Of a DNA stretch of 64,000 nt, positions 42,899 to 51,542 are shown piece by piece. The notes beneath the pieces are model-generated. The model searched no databases. It was not told where the DNA came from and was given only the letters and a program-made list of their open reading frames with translations. Numbering within the stretch: the stretch's first letter is position 1; each line of letters starts with the position of its first letter. The stretch is from Granulicoccus phenolivorans DSM 17626 = NBRC 107789 = JCM 15570 (lineage in GTDB: Bacteria; Actinomycetota; Actinomycetes; Propionibacteriales; Propionibacteriaceae): NCBI RefSeq assembly GCF_000423085.1, contig NZ_AUHH01000001.1, forward strand, positions 186,001-250,000. Direction: 5' to 3'. The translations under genes were made by a program, and so were the position numbers.

Positions 42899-43342
42899 GT
42901 GCGCAACACCAGCCAGAACCGGACCGCCGGCCTGTCCCCCGATGACGCGGCCCGGATCGCCCGGCGCTATCCGAGGCCCAGGGTGCCGACGTGGCTGTTC
43001 GGCGGGATCGCGCTGGTGATCGCGCTGGTGCTGGCCGGGTATTGGGTCGTGCTCTCCTGGCAGAACACCAAGGCGATCCAGTTCGACGGGCAGCTCGCCT
43101 CCTATCGGGTGGACTCCCCCACCCAGATGAGTGGGCTGGCCCGGGTGGCCCGGCATGCCACCGGTACGACCGGAGTGTGCACGGTGTTCGTGGAGGCCTA
43201 CGACTACGAGCGGGTCGGCGAGCTGGACATCGCGGTGCCGGCGCGGGCCGACGGGGAGCCGTCGGTCGCCGAGATCCCGGTCACCGTCCGCACCGTACGC
43301 CCGGGCCTGCACATGGACATCGAGAAGTGCCGCGCCGCCTGA
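42899..43342 (+). CDS. DUF4307 single-pass membrane protein
   Basis: 147 residues from GTG at 42899. A short basic N-terminus, one helix at residues ~32-53 (TWLFGGIALVIALVLAGYWV) and an extracytoplasmic beta-rich domain ending at CRAA; two cysteines (in GVCTVF and EKCRAA) may form a disulfide. Conserved upstream of greA in actinobacteria. Function unknown. Confidence 0.82.
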   Translation: MRNTSQNRTAGLSPDDAARIARRYPRPRVPTWLFGGIALVIALVLAGYWVVLSWQNTKAIQFDGQLASYRVDSPTQMSGLARVARHATGTTGVCTVFVEAYDYERVGELDIAVPARADGEPSVAEIPVTVRTVRPGLHMDIEKCRAA

Positions 43343-43350
43343 CCCGCTGG

Positions 43351-43356
43351 TAAGCT
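43351..43356 (+). promoter_or_regulatory. -10 box (TAAGCT), predicted leaderless promoter of greA
   Basis: Six bases before the ATG at 43363. Confidence 0.6.
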
Positions 43357-43362
43357 GCGTGA

Positions 43363-43875
43363 ATGGCAGAAACTACTCACACGATCTGGCTGTCCCAGGA
43401 AGCCTTCGACAAGCTGACCGATGAGCTGACCCACCTGACGACCGTCGGGCGCACCGAGATCAGCGAACGGATCGCCGCCGCCCGCGAAGAGGGCGACCTT
43501 TCGGAGAACGGCGGCTACCATGCCGCGCGCGAGGAGCAGGGCAAACAGGAGTCCCGGATCCGGCAACTGGAGGACATGCTGCGGCGGGCCGAGGTCGGCG
43601 AGGCGCCGGCCGGCAGCGATGTCGTCATCCCCGGGGTCAAGGTGACCGTCGCCTTCGACGGTGACGAGGACGACACCGACACCTTCGTGCTCGGTTCCCG
43701 CGAACTGCTCGGCCTGGATTCCGACCTCGACGAATCGACCAACGTCTACAGTCCGCAGTCCCCGCTGGGGTCGGCGGTGCTGGACCACAAAGTGGGCGAC
43801 GTGGTCGAGTACGCCACCCCGACCGGCGCCAAGTTGTCGGTCACGATCATCAAGGTCGAGGCCTTCGAGGGCTGA
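43363..43875 (+). CDS. greA: Transcription elongation factor GreA
   Basis: 170 residues. N-terminal antiparallel coiled coil (residues 1-80) with the tip acidic residues in REEGDLSENGGYHAAREEQ parts (DLSENG), and a C-terminal FKBP-like domain with SPQSPLGSAVLDHKVGDVVEY. It rescues backtracked RNA polymerase by stimulating transcript cleavage. Ends at a strong terminator. Confidence 0.95.
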   Translation: MAETTHTIWLSQEAFDKLTDELTHLTTVGRTEISERIAAAREEGDLSENGGYHAAREEQGKQESRIRQLEDMLRRAEVGEAPAGSDVVIPGVKVTVAFDGDEDDTDTFVLGSRELLGLDSDLDESTNVYSPQSPLGSAVLDHKVGDVVEYATPTGAKLSVTIIKVEAFEG

Positions 43876-43898
43876 GCCGCCGCCGAGTTTTCCGCCAC

Positions 43899-43935
43899 GC
43901 AGCAGCCGCCCCGGCCGAACCGGGGCGGCTGCTGC
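43899..43935. terminator. Bidirectional terminator after greA, 16-bp perfect stem
   Basis: GCAGCAGCCGCCCCGG (43899-43914), loop CCGAA, exact complement at 43920-43935. It separates greA from the convergent DUF2089 gene and is preceded by a TTTT stretch. Confidence 0.85.
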
Positions 43936-43956
43936 GTTCAGTTCCGGACCTGCGGA

Positions 43957-44340
43957 TCAGGCCATCTCGGCCAGCAACTTCTGCGCCGCCTCGGGGGTCA
44001 GCGTGCCCTCGGCGACCTGGGCGAGCACATCGTCGCGACTGAGCGCGCTGGTCTCGGAGTCGCCGGACAGGCCCAGCTTCATCAGCAACTGGGTCAGCCG
44101 CAACCGGGCGGTCGGGTAGGACACCCCCAGGTGCTTCTCGACCTCGCGCAGATTCCCGCGGGAGGCCAGAAAGACCCGCAGGGTCTCCAGCTCTTCGGTG
44201 TCCAGGGCGCAGAACTCGCAGGTCTCGAAGACCCCGGCGAGTTCGGTACCGCAGGAGTGGCACCCCAGTCGGGTGATCGCCAACGGGTCGCCGCACACGG
44301 GGCATTCGGTCGGCGCGCGGTGGCTCTCCTCGTGCTTCAT
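43957..44340 (-). CDS. DUF2089 zinc-ribbon/HTH protein
   Basis: 127 residues. Three CxxC pairs (Cys13/16, Cys27/30, Cys41/44) suggest a zinc ribbon; residues ~50-95 form a helix-turn-helix (NLREVEKHLGVSYPTARLRL), and the tail (DDVLAQVAEGTLTPEAAQKL) resembles SHOCT-like modules. The next gene upstream begins with a similar SHOCT-like segment. Probably a regulator of the DUF4097 pair; target unknown. Overlaps the upstream gene by 4 bp. Confidence 0.83.
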   Translation of the reverse strand: MKHEESHRAPTECPVCGDPLAITRLGCHSCGTELAGVFETCEFCALDTEELETLRVFLASRGNLREVEKHLGVSYPTARLRLTQLLMKLGLSGDSETSALSRDDVLAQVAEGTLTPEAAQKLLAEMA

Positions 44341-45209
44341 TGCGCCTGCTCCTCCCCCACGCGGATCGCCGCGTGGCCCATCACGACCCCGACGTCGAGC
44401 CGGGCCGAACCGTTGCCCATCACAACCTCATCGCCGGCACCGGTGTGCTGCCCGGACCAGGTGATCCGGCCCAGTTGCGCCTCGGCGTACACGCTGACGT
44501 TGGATTCGGACTCCAGGTTGACCGTCAGCGACCCGGATTCACAGCGGACCCGGGAGCGTCCCACGGTGAAGCGCCCGTTCAGCGTCGCCTGGCCGGTCTG
44601 CACCAACACGTCCTCGGCCTGCTGCACGTCGTTCAGCTTGGCCCCGCCGGCGGTGACCCGGACCTTGCCCAGGTGGGCGATCTGCTCGGTGGTCAGCGAG
44701 CCCGCGGTCAGTTCGGCGTCGACGATCAGCTCGGGGTTGACGCGTACGGCCAGCTCCTTGCCGATGCCCAGGCTCTTCACATCGAAGCTCTGGTTGCGCA
44801 GCAGCGCGAAGCCGTCGATCGAGGGACCGAAGTCGCCCTCGGAGGTGATCTCCAGCACCGATCCGTTGCGGCGCAGCACGTGTGCGCCGTCGACGGAGAC
44901 GGTGGCGACCTTCGGGTCCCCGGTCACCCGGACCCGGCGCCCGAAGGCCCGGATGGACACCCGCTCCACGCCCTTGGTGCCGGCCCCGGGACGGCGGCGG
45001 GTCGGGTCCTCCTCGCGGTTGAACGAGTCGCGCGCGTACGGCTTCCAGTTGCCCGGCTCGGGTTCCTCGGCCGGCGGAACGTCGGTGGGTTCGGGATCGG
45101 CCGCGGCGGTGGCGGCCTTGAGTTCTTCGATGCGACGGGACGCTTCGGCGGCATCGATCCGGCCGGCGGCAAGGTCCTCGAGGATGGGGGTCAGATCAGG
45201 ACTGCTCAT
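44337..45209 (-). CDS. DUF4097-type beta-helix protein
   Basis: 290 residues from ATG at 45209. Residues 1-30 resemble a SHOCT-like helix pair (EDLAAGRIDAAEASRRIEEL). Residues ~75-290 are a repetitive beta-rich DUF4097 domain. No signal peptide. With DUF2089 it forms a two-gene unit often seen beside drug or envelope-stress transporters, here divergent from an MFS pump. A link in function is inference. Confidence 0.75.
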   Translation of the reverse strand: MSSPDLTPILEDLAAGRIDAAEASRRIEELKAATAAADPEPTDVPPAEEPEPGNWKPYARDSFNREEDPTRRRPGAGTKGVERVSIRAFGRRVRVTGDPKVATVSVDGAHVLRRNGSVLEITSEGDFGPSIDGFALLRNQSFDVKSLGIGKELAVRVNPELIVDAELTAGSLTTEQIAHLGKVRVTAGGAKLNDVQQAEDVLVQTGQATLNGRFTVGRSRVRCESGSLTVNLESESNVSVYAEAQLGRITWSGQHTGAGDEVVMGNGSARLDVGVVMGHAAIRVGEEQAQ

Positions 45210-45215
45210 ACATAA

Positions 45216-45221
45216 ATGGTA
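45216..45221 (-). promoter_or_regulatory. -10 box (TACCAT), predicted leaderless promoter
   Basis: Six bases before the ATG at 45209. Confidence 0.6.
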
Positions 45222-45356
45222 AGTCGAGCTTCCAGAATAGAAACCCTTCCTTTCGAATTGTCGGGGTCGGATCGGGGATATCCATGAGACCGGGTGACCT
45301 TGACCACACTCGGAGGCGATAGGTTGAGCAGACCCGAAGGAAAGGGGGGTCTCCGA

Positions 45357-47426
45357 GTGTCCCGTACTGAATCGGCCCCGGCCGAATTTCATCTCGACGC
45401 CGCCGGCAAGCGGGTCTTCATCGGCCTGATGGTCGGCATGTTCGTCGCCTCAGTGAGCCAGACCATCGTCGGCCCGGCGATGCCCCAGATCGTCGCCCAG
45501 CTCGGCGGGATGGAGCACTACTCCTGGATCGCGACCGCGGCGATGCTGGTCTCGGCGGTCACCGTGCCGGTGGTCGGGAAGCTGTCCGACCTGTACGGGC
45601 GGCGGACCTTCTACATCCTCGGCCTGATCGTGTTCATGGTCGGTTCGATCATCTGCGGGCTGTCGGTGAACTTCTGGATGCTGATCGTCGGCCGGGCCGT
45701 CCAGGGCCTCGGCATGGGCACCCTGATGCCGCTGTCGCAGACGATCATCGGTGACATCATCCCGCCCCGCCAGCGCGGTAAGTACCAGGGCATCATGGGG
45801 TCGGTCTTCGGGTTCACCTCGATCGCCGGCCCGCTGGCCGGCGGCGCGATCACCGATGCGCTGAACTGGCGCTGGCTGTTCTTCGTCACGCTGCCCTTCG
45901 GCGCGGTCGCGCTCTATGTGATCGGCCGCTTCCTGCATCTGCCGCACACGCCGCGCAAGGCGAAGATCGACTATCCGGGCATCGCGACGATGACCGTGGC
46001 GCTGGTCTGTCTGCTGGTGGCCACCTCTTTCGGCGGCAGCACCTTCGCCTGGTCGTCGTGGCAGACCATCACCCTCTACGTCGTCGGGGTGATCTTCCTG
46101 GCGATCTTCCTGTTCATCGAGTCCCGGGCCGAGGAGCCGGTGGTGCCGCTGCGGCTGTTCCGTTCCTCGATCTTCACCCTCGCCAACATCGCCAGCTTCT
46201 GTGTAGCGATCATGATGTTCGGCGCGATCATCTACATCCCGGTGTACGCCCAGGGCGTACTCGGGGTGAACGCGACCCAGTCGGGTCTGATCCTCACCCC
46301 GCTGATGCTGGGGATGATCCTGGTCGGGCTGCTGGTCGGCCTGCTGATCACCAAGACCGGGCACTACAAGGGGTTCGTCCTGGCCGGGGTCACGCTGATG
46401 GGCGTCGGCTACTTCCTGATCACCCTGCTCGGGGCCGACTCCAGCCCGCTGCAGTTGAGTCTGGCCATCGCGGTGCTCGGCATCGGCCTGGGCGCCTGCC
46501 TGCAGCAGTACACGCTGATCGTGCAGAACAATGCGCATCGCTCCGATCTGGGAATCGCGACCGCGACCAACCAGTTCTTCCGCAATGTCGGGTCCACCGT
46601 CGGGGTGGCGATCTTCGGGTCGATCATGACCGCGTCGCTGCCCGGGGCGATCGCGAAGCATCTGCCGCCGGAATACCAGGGGCAGGCCCTGCCCAACGTC
46701 AGCGCCGGATCCGTGCTGGATCACAACACCCTGACCCAGTTGCCGCCGGCGCTGGCGGGCGCGATCCGCAACGGCCTGGCCGATGCGCTGCACACGACCT
46801 TCCTGGTCGCGCTGCCGATCGCGCTGGTGGCGCTGGTGGCGACGATCTTCATCAAGCCGCTCCCGCTGCGGGACACGGTCAACTCCGGGGAGGAGGCCGG
46901 CCGGGAGATGCTGGACACCCTGGGGCAGACGGCGCCGGATCCGGACGCGGTGCCGGCGCTGGGCCGCGACGTGCCCTACACCCGGACCAAGGAGCGTCTG
47001 CTCGGGGTGCAGTTGCTGACCCTGTCGGAGCGGGCCACCGAGGATCATCCGTTGCTGCGCCGCGCGGTCGCCGACCTCGCCGACGGGGACGTCGAGGAGG
47101 GCCGGACCCTGCTGCGGCGGACCGCCCGGATGCTGCTCAGCGAGGACGAGGACGTGGTGACCGATCAGGAGAAGTACGCCCTGGAGGTGGCCGCGGCCGG
47201 TCGACGCAAGGGCGGCGTCCTGTCTCCCCAGCTGCGGGCCGACCTGGCCACGATGTCGGCCCAGTGCGAACCGGAGAAGGTGTTGAGCGAGGTCGAACCC
47301 ACCCTGCACGAGCGGGTGGACGGGCTGGACATCTCCGGGCTGCATTCGGTCAACGAGGAACTGGCGACCGCCTTCCTCACCGACCTCAACCAGCGGGTGC
47401 GGGAGCGGACGGCAAAGCCCAGTTGA
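45357..47426 (+). CDS. DHA2-family MFS drug exporter with C-terminal cytosolic extension
   Basis: 689 residues from GTG at 45357 (GGAAAGGGGGG upstream); a TTG at 45324 with GGAGG is an alternative adding 11 residues. Fourteen helices: motif A as [13 protein letters not shown], motif C region [16 protein letters not shown], and [13 protein letters not shown] typical of EmrB/QacA-type pumps. Residues ~515-689 are a long hydrophilic tail (for example [16 protein letters not shown]) unlike typical members. The 3' end overlaps ung by 41 bp. Substrate unknown. Confidence 0.85.
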   Translation: MSRTESAPAEFHLDAAGKRVFIGLMVGMFVASVSQTIVGPAMPQIVAQLGGMEHYSWIATAAMLVSAVTVPVVGKLSDLYGRRTFYILGLIVFMVGSIICGLSVNFWMLIVGRAVQGLGMGTLMPLSQTIIGDIIPPRQRGKYQGIMGSVFGFTSIAGPLAGGAITDALNWRWLFFVTLPFGAVALYVIGRFLHLPHTPRKAKIDYPGIATMTVALVCLLVATSFGGSTFAWSSWQTITLYVVGVIFLAIFLFIESRAEEPVVPLRLFRSSIFTLANIASFCVAIMMFGAIIYIPVYAQGVLGVNATQSGLILTPLMLGMILVGLLVGLLITKTGHYKGFVLAGVTLMGVGYFLITLLGADSSPLQLSLAIAVLGIGLGACLQQYTLIVQNNAHRSDLGIATATNQFFRNVGSTVGVAIFGSIMTASLPGAIAKHLPPEYQGQALPNVSAGSVLDHNTLTQLPPALAGAIRNGLADALHTTFLVALPIALVALVATIFIKPLPLRDTVNSGEEAGREMLDTLGQTAPDPDAVPALGRDVPYTRTKERLLGVQLLTLSERATEDHPLLRRAVADLADGDVEEGRTLLRRTARMLLSEDEDVVTDQEKYALEVAAAGRRKGGVLSPQLRADLATMSAQCEPEKVLSEVEPTLHERVDGLDISGLHSVNEELATAFLTDLNQRVRERTAKPS

Positions 47427-48081
47427 TCGGGGCCGCACCGGCCTCGGTGAGCAGCCGGTTCACCCGGCTGAACGGACGGGAGCCGAAGAACCCGTTGCGG
47501 GCCGACAGCGGCGAGGGGTGGGCACTCTTCACATAGGGCACCGTCCCGAGCAGCGGGATCAGGGTGTGCGCGTCGCGTCCCCACAGCACCGCGACCAGGG
47601 GCCCGCCCCGGCGGACCAGGGCCTCGATCGCGCACTGGGTGACCTCCTCCCACCCCTTCCCGCGGTGCGCGGCCGAGCGGCCGGGCTGCACGGTCAGCAC
47701 CCGGTTCAGCAGCAGCACGCCCTGGTCGAACCAGGCGCTGAGGTCGCCGTGCGCGGCCGGGGGAATCCCCAGGTCGCTGTCGAGTTCGGCGTAGATGTTG
47801 GCCAACGAACGCGGCAGCGGACGGACGTCGGGAGCCACCGAGAACGACAGCCCGACCGGATGCCCGGGCGTCGGGTACGGATCCTGGCCCACGATCAGCA
47901 CCCGAACCTCGGCCAGCGGCAAGGTGAAGGCGCGCAGGATATTGGCGCCGGCGGGCAGGTAGCCGCGGCCGGCGGCATTCTCCGCGCGCAGGAACTCCCC
48001 CAGCGCGGTGATCCGCCCGGCGACCGGGGCGAGGGCGGCGGCCCAGTCCGGGGCGATCAGATCGGCCAGCGGCGCGCTCAC
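47386..48081 (-). CDS. ung: Uracil-DNA glycosylase
   Basis: 231 residues from GTG at 48081, overlapping the upstream MFS stop (GTGA). Family 1 [20 protein letters not shown] with the catalytic Asp, and HPSPLSA with the catalytic His and minor-groove loop. It removes uracil from DNA. The last ~13 codons overlap the 3' end of the convergent MFS gene. Confidence 0.95.
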   Translation of the reverse strand: MSAPLADLIAPDWAAALAPVAGRITALGEFLRAENAAGRGYLPAGANILRAFTLPLAEVRVLIVGQDPYPTPGHPVGLSFSVAPDVRPLPRSLANIYAELDSDLGIPPAAHGDLSAWFDQGVLLLNRVLTVQPGRSAAHRGKGWEEVTQCAIEALVRRGGPLVAVLWGRDAHTLIPLLGTVPYVKSAHPSPLSARNGFFGSRPFSRVNRLLTEAGAAPINWALPSAPAPAG

Positions 48082-49304
48082 CGGTCCTCCTCCGCCGGCT
48101 CTTCCGGCGCGGGGCGACCGGCCGGTACGCCCGGCGGCATCCGCAGCGCCAACAGGGAGGTCACCAGCAGCATCGCCGCGCCCAGGGCGTACCCCTCGCG
48201 GATCCCGGCGGCGTCGGCGATCAGGCCGCCGACCAGGGGCCCGATGATCGCGCCGACATCGGAGAACATCGAGAAGATCGCCACCGGCGTCCCGCTGCGG
48301 CCCCCCGCGGCATCGCCCACCGCCGCGGCCGGAGCGGTGCCGAGGGTGCCGGCGCCCACGGCGTACACGCACATCGCCGCGATCAGCACCCAGATGTTCG
48401 GCGACAGCGCGACCGCGGTGATCCCGACGGTCGCGATCAGCCCACCACCGATCAGCGCCGGCCGGCGTCCGACGGTGTCGACGAACTTGCCGATCGGCAC
48501 GATCAGCACCGTCTGCACCACCGCCGAGACCGCGAACGCGACCCCGGTCCAGGTGGGCTCGCGGCCCAGCACGGTGACCACCAGCACCGGGGTGAGCGAG
48601 CTGCGCACCCCCATCGAGTTCCAGCCGTTGGCGAAGTTGGCCCAGCACGCGGCCTGGAACCGGGGATCGCGCAGCACCTGCGGCAGCGGCCGGGGCGGTT
48701 CGGCGCCGTGCCCCGCTTCGACCAGGCCCCCCGAGCGCAGCAGGAGCAGCCCGACGACACCGGCGACGGCCAGGGTGACGGCGTAGAAGAAGAACGGTGC
48801 GGTCAGCGAGATCCGGGAGAGCAGGCCGCCGACCGCGGGACCGGCCATCCCACCGATCAGGAAGCCGGACTGGAAGAAGCCGGCCGCCCGGCCGCGCATC
48901 GTGCTCGGCACCGCGCCCAGCAGCAGCGACATCGCCGAGACGGTGAACATCGCCGACCCGATGCCACCCAGCCCGCGCATGATCAGCAGTTGGGCGTACG
49001 TGCCGGCGAACCCGCTGGCGGCACTGGAGGCGGCGACGATGAAGATGCCGACCGTCAGTGTGGTCCGCGGCCCGAGCAGCCGGATCAGCGGGCCGACCGC
49101 CGGGGACATCAGCAGCCGGACGAACGCGAAGGCGGAGATCACCAACCCGACCATGAACTGGCTGACATTCCCGAAGGACTGCGCGAACACCGGCAGCACC
49201 GGGATCAGGACGCCGAAACCGACCGCGACACAGAATGCGATGACAGCGAGGACAAGCACGTCCCGGGGCATATCGCTTCCGGGCAGTCGCAGACGGGAGA
49301 TCAC
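48078..49304 (-). CDS. MFS transporter
   Basis: 408 residues, twelve helices, from GTG at 49304 (an internal ATG at 49271 is possible). Motif A variants are [10 protein letters not shown] and [13 protein letters not shown]; helix 5 contains [21 protein letters not shown]1-like; substrate unknown. Translationally coupled to ung, which is unusual in function but common in compact genomes. Confidence 0.85.
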   Translation of the reverse strand: MISRLRLPGSDMPRDVLVLAVIAFCVAVGFGVLIPVLPVFAQSFGNVSQFMVGLVISAFAFVRLLMSPAVGPLIRLLGPRTTLTVGIFIVAASSAASGFAGTYAQLLIMRGLGGIGSAMFTVSAMSLLLGAVPSTMRGRAAGFFQSGFLIGGMAGPAVGGLLSRISLTAPFFFYAVTLAVAGVVGLLLLRSGGLVEAGHGAEPPRPLPQVLRDPRFQAACWANFANGWNSMGVRSSLTPVLVVTVLGREPTWTGVAFAVSAVVQTVLIVPIGKFVDTVGRRPALIGGGLIATVGITAVALSPNIWVLIAAMCVYAVGAGTLGTAPAAAVGDAAGGRSGTPVAIFSMFSDVGAIIGPLVGGLIADAAGIREGYALGAAMLLVTSLLALRMPPGVPAGRPAPEEPAEEDR

Positions 49305-49311
49305 GGGGGCG

Positions 49312-49317
49312 AGGCTA
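49312..49317 (-). promoter_or_regulatory. -10 box (TAGCCT), predicted leaderless promoter
   Basis: Seven bases before the GTG at 49304, supporting that start over the internal ATG. Confidence 0.55.
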
Positions 49318-49347
49318 GCCCAGCGGACCGCGCTTTCCGAACCGCGC

Positions 49348-49353
49348 TACGGT
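49348..49353 (+). promoter_or_regulatory. -10 box (TACGGT), predicted leaderless promoter of msrA
   Basis: Six bases before the ATG at 49360; divergent from the MFS promoter 30 bp away. Confidence 0.6.
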
Positions 49354-49359
49354 GGGGCC

Positions 49360-49989
49360 ATGTTCTTCACCCGCCGCCAGGCAATGATCACCGCCGATCA
49401 GGCGCTGCCCGGGCGCCACGAATCCATTCTGGCCGGGCCGGTGACCCATGCGGTCTACGGCATCGACGTGCACACCGAACCGGCCGGCTCCCAGGTGGCC
49501 TACCTCGCCCTGGGCTGCTTCTGGGGTGCGGAAAAGCTCTACTGGGAGACCGATGGGGTGGTGAACACCGCGGCCGGGTACCAGGGCGGGTTCTCCCCCA
49601 ATCCGACCTACGTGGAGGTCTGCTCCGCGCTGACCGGCCACACCGAAACGGTGAAGGTGGTCTTCGATCCCGACAAGATCAGCTACGAGGGGCTGCTGCG
49701 GATCTTCTTCGAGAACCACGACCCGACCGCCGGGATGCGGCAGGGCAATGACGTCGGGACGCAGTACCGCTCGGCGATCTTCACCACCGACAACGAGCAG
49801 CAGCGGATCGCCACGCATGTCCGCGATGAGTACCAGCAGGCGTTCAGCGCGGCCGGGTTCGGGACCATCACCACCGAGATCAAGCACGCGCCGCCGTTCT
49901 ACTACGCCGAGGAAGAGCATCAGCAGTACCTGATCAAGGTGCCGGGCGGATACTGCCCGAATCACGCCACCGGGGTCACCTGCGGCTGA
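49360..49989 (+). CDS. msrA: Peptide methionine-S-sulfoxide reductase MsrA
   Basis: 209 residues from ATG at 49360. The nucleophile is Cys53 in GCFWGAEKLYW; the motif is GCFWG as in all MsrA. GYCPNHATGVTCG at the C-terminus gives two resolving Cys candidates. It reduces methionine-S-sulfoxide in proteins. The stop overlaps the next start (TGATG), so the lipoprotein downstream is co-translated. Confidence 0.95.
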   Translation: MFFTRRQAMITADQALPGRHESILAGPVTHAVYGIDVHTEPAGSQVAYLALGCFWGAEKLYWETDGVVNTAAGYQGGFSPNPTYVEVCSALTGHTETVKVVFDPDKISYEGLLRIFFENHDPTAGMRQGNDVGTQYRSAIFTTDNEQQRIATHVRDEYQQAFSAAGFGTITTEIKHAPPFYYAEEEHQQYLIKVPGGYCPNHATGVTCG

Positions 49990-51503
49990 TGCCCCGGTTG
50001 GCCCGGGCGCTGGCCGTGCCGGCGGCGCTCCTGCCCCTGCTCACGGGGTGTGTCGCCGACCCCGAACGGCTGCTCCCCGACCTGTCCGGCCAGGCCCCGA
50101 CGCCGGCCGCGGCGCTGCTGCAGCACCTGACCCCGCGCTGGTCCAAACAGTTCCGCAGCGCCGGCCGGCCGGTGGTGACCGGCGACGTGGTGGTGGCCTA
50201 CGAGGCGCCCCGGGAGGGCCAACTGGACGCGGTCGGCCTGTCGGCCAAGGACGGCCGGGAACTGTGGCGCCGCCGGGCCAGCACCGGGCCGATCAGCACC
50301 GGCGACCAACTGCGGATGCAGGTGACCCGGCTGGGTGATCACACCGCCGCGGTCTTTCTCAGCCCCGGCACCCCCGAGGGCAGTACGCCCGCCCCCGACC
50401 GGTCCGCCCGCTACACCGTCTCCGCGGTCGACGCGGCCACCGGGGAACCGCTCATCGCCGCCCCACAACCGGTCCCGATCCGCAGCGCGATCGCCCCCTG
50501 TCGCCTCACCGACGGCCTCTGCTTCACCGTGGCCGGCGACGCCACCGGCACGCCGGCGACCGGCCCCGACAAGGTGGTCCGGCTGGATCTGGCGACCCAG
50601 CGCGCGGTCGACTACCGCTTTCCGCTGCAGGTCCCGCCCGACCAGGTGCGCGACCTCGGGGAGAACCTGTACGCCGCGGTCGGCCCCGGCAGCACCGAGC
50701 TGGGCCGCACCGGCCCCGACGGCACCGTGCTGTGGCGCACCGATGCCACCACCGTGCTCGGGACCGGCTTCGATCCGGCCCGGCAGTGGTATGCGGTCGA
50801 CATCGATCCCGACACCGACCAGGTGCGGCTGAGCGTACGCACAAAGCCGACCGCCGCGGGCGAGACCGAATTCGGGGTCGGTGAGGTGACCGCCGTGTTG
50901 CTGCGACTCAGCGACGGGGAACCGCTCTACCGGCAGGCCGGCGCGTCCTTCGCCTGCCCCGGCAGCAGCACCCTGGTCTGCACCGGGAACCTGCGCTACG
51001 TCCGCGACGGGTCCGGGTCCTGGGTGCCCTCGGGCGATGTGCGGGTCCTCGGCCCCGACCCCGCGACCGGGCAGCCCGCCTGGGAGCAGCAGGTGGCCGG
51101 GGCGACGCCGCTGCGCATCGACGGCTACACGCCGCTGCCGCCGCGGCAGGACTGGTTGTGGCGGTCGGGGGGCAAGATCTGGTTCAACGACACCACCGGG
51201 CGCCGGCCCAATCTCGAACTCTCCGGCGAGCACTGGATCGCCTGCCGCACCGAGCGCAGCTTCCACCCGCACGGCACCGCCGAGGCCCCCGGGCCGCAGT
51301 TCCGGGCCACGGCGTACCTGCCCTGCAGCGTGACCGGGGCCCACTCCGATCAGCCGGCGCAGTTCACCATCGCCGGGGTGCTGGCCGCCGGCGTCACCGA
51401 GTACCGGGCCGCGGCCGAGGACACCGGGGCGGCGCATCCGCAGGAGCGGTTGCCGGGCTACTACGCGGTGGTCCTGCCCGACCAGCTGGCCGTCTTCCAG
51501 TAG
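49989..51503 (+). CDS. PQQ-like beta-propeller lipoprotein, unknown function
   Basis: 504 residues, ATG overlapping the msrA stop by one base. Lipobox LLTGC (Cys ~21). The body shows propeller-type blades such as VSAKDGRELWRRR, VDAATGEPL, LDLATQRAV and LGPDPATGQPAWEQQ, the pattern of PQQ-like/outer-membrane-propeller repeats. Several Cys pairs (CRLTDGLCF, FACPGSSTLVCTG) may be disulfides. Coupling to msrA suggests an envelope role but nothing specific. Confidence 0.72.
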   Translation: MPRLARALAVPAALLPLLTGCVADPERLLPDLSGQAPTPAAALLQHLTPRWSKQFRSAGRPVVTGDVVVAYEAPREGQLDAVGLSAKDGRELWRRRASTGPISTGDQLRMQVTRLGDHTAAVFLSPGTPEGSTPAPDRSARYTVSAVDAATGEPLIAAPQPVPIRSAIAPCRLTDGLCFTVAGDATGTPATGPDKVVRLDLATQRAVDYRFPLQVPPDQVRDLGENLYAAVGPGSTELGRTGPDGTVLWRTDATTVLGTGFDPARQWYAVDIDPDTDQVRLSVRTKPTAAGETEFGVGEVTAVLLRLSDGEPLYRQAGASFACPGSSTLVCTGNLRYVRDGSGSWVPSGDVRVLGPDPATGQPAWEQQVAGATPLRIDGYTPLPPRQDWLWRSGGKIWFNDTTGRRPNLELSGEHWIACRTERSFHPHGTAEAPGPQFRATAYLPCSVTGAHSDQPAQFTIAGVLAAGVTEYRAAAEDTGAAHPQERLPGYYAVVLPDQLAVFQ

Positions 51504-51542
51504 CCGCCCCCGCCCGGAGCGTCCCGGCCGGGGTTTGGCAGC

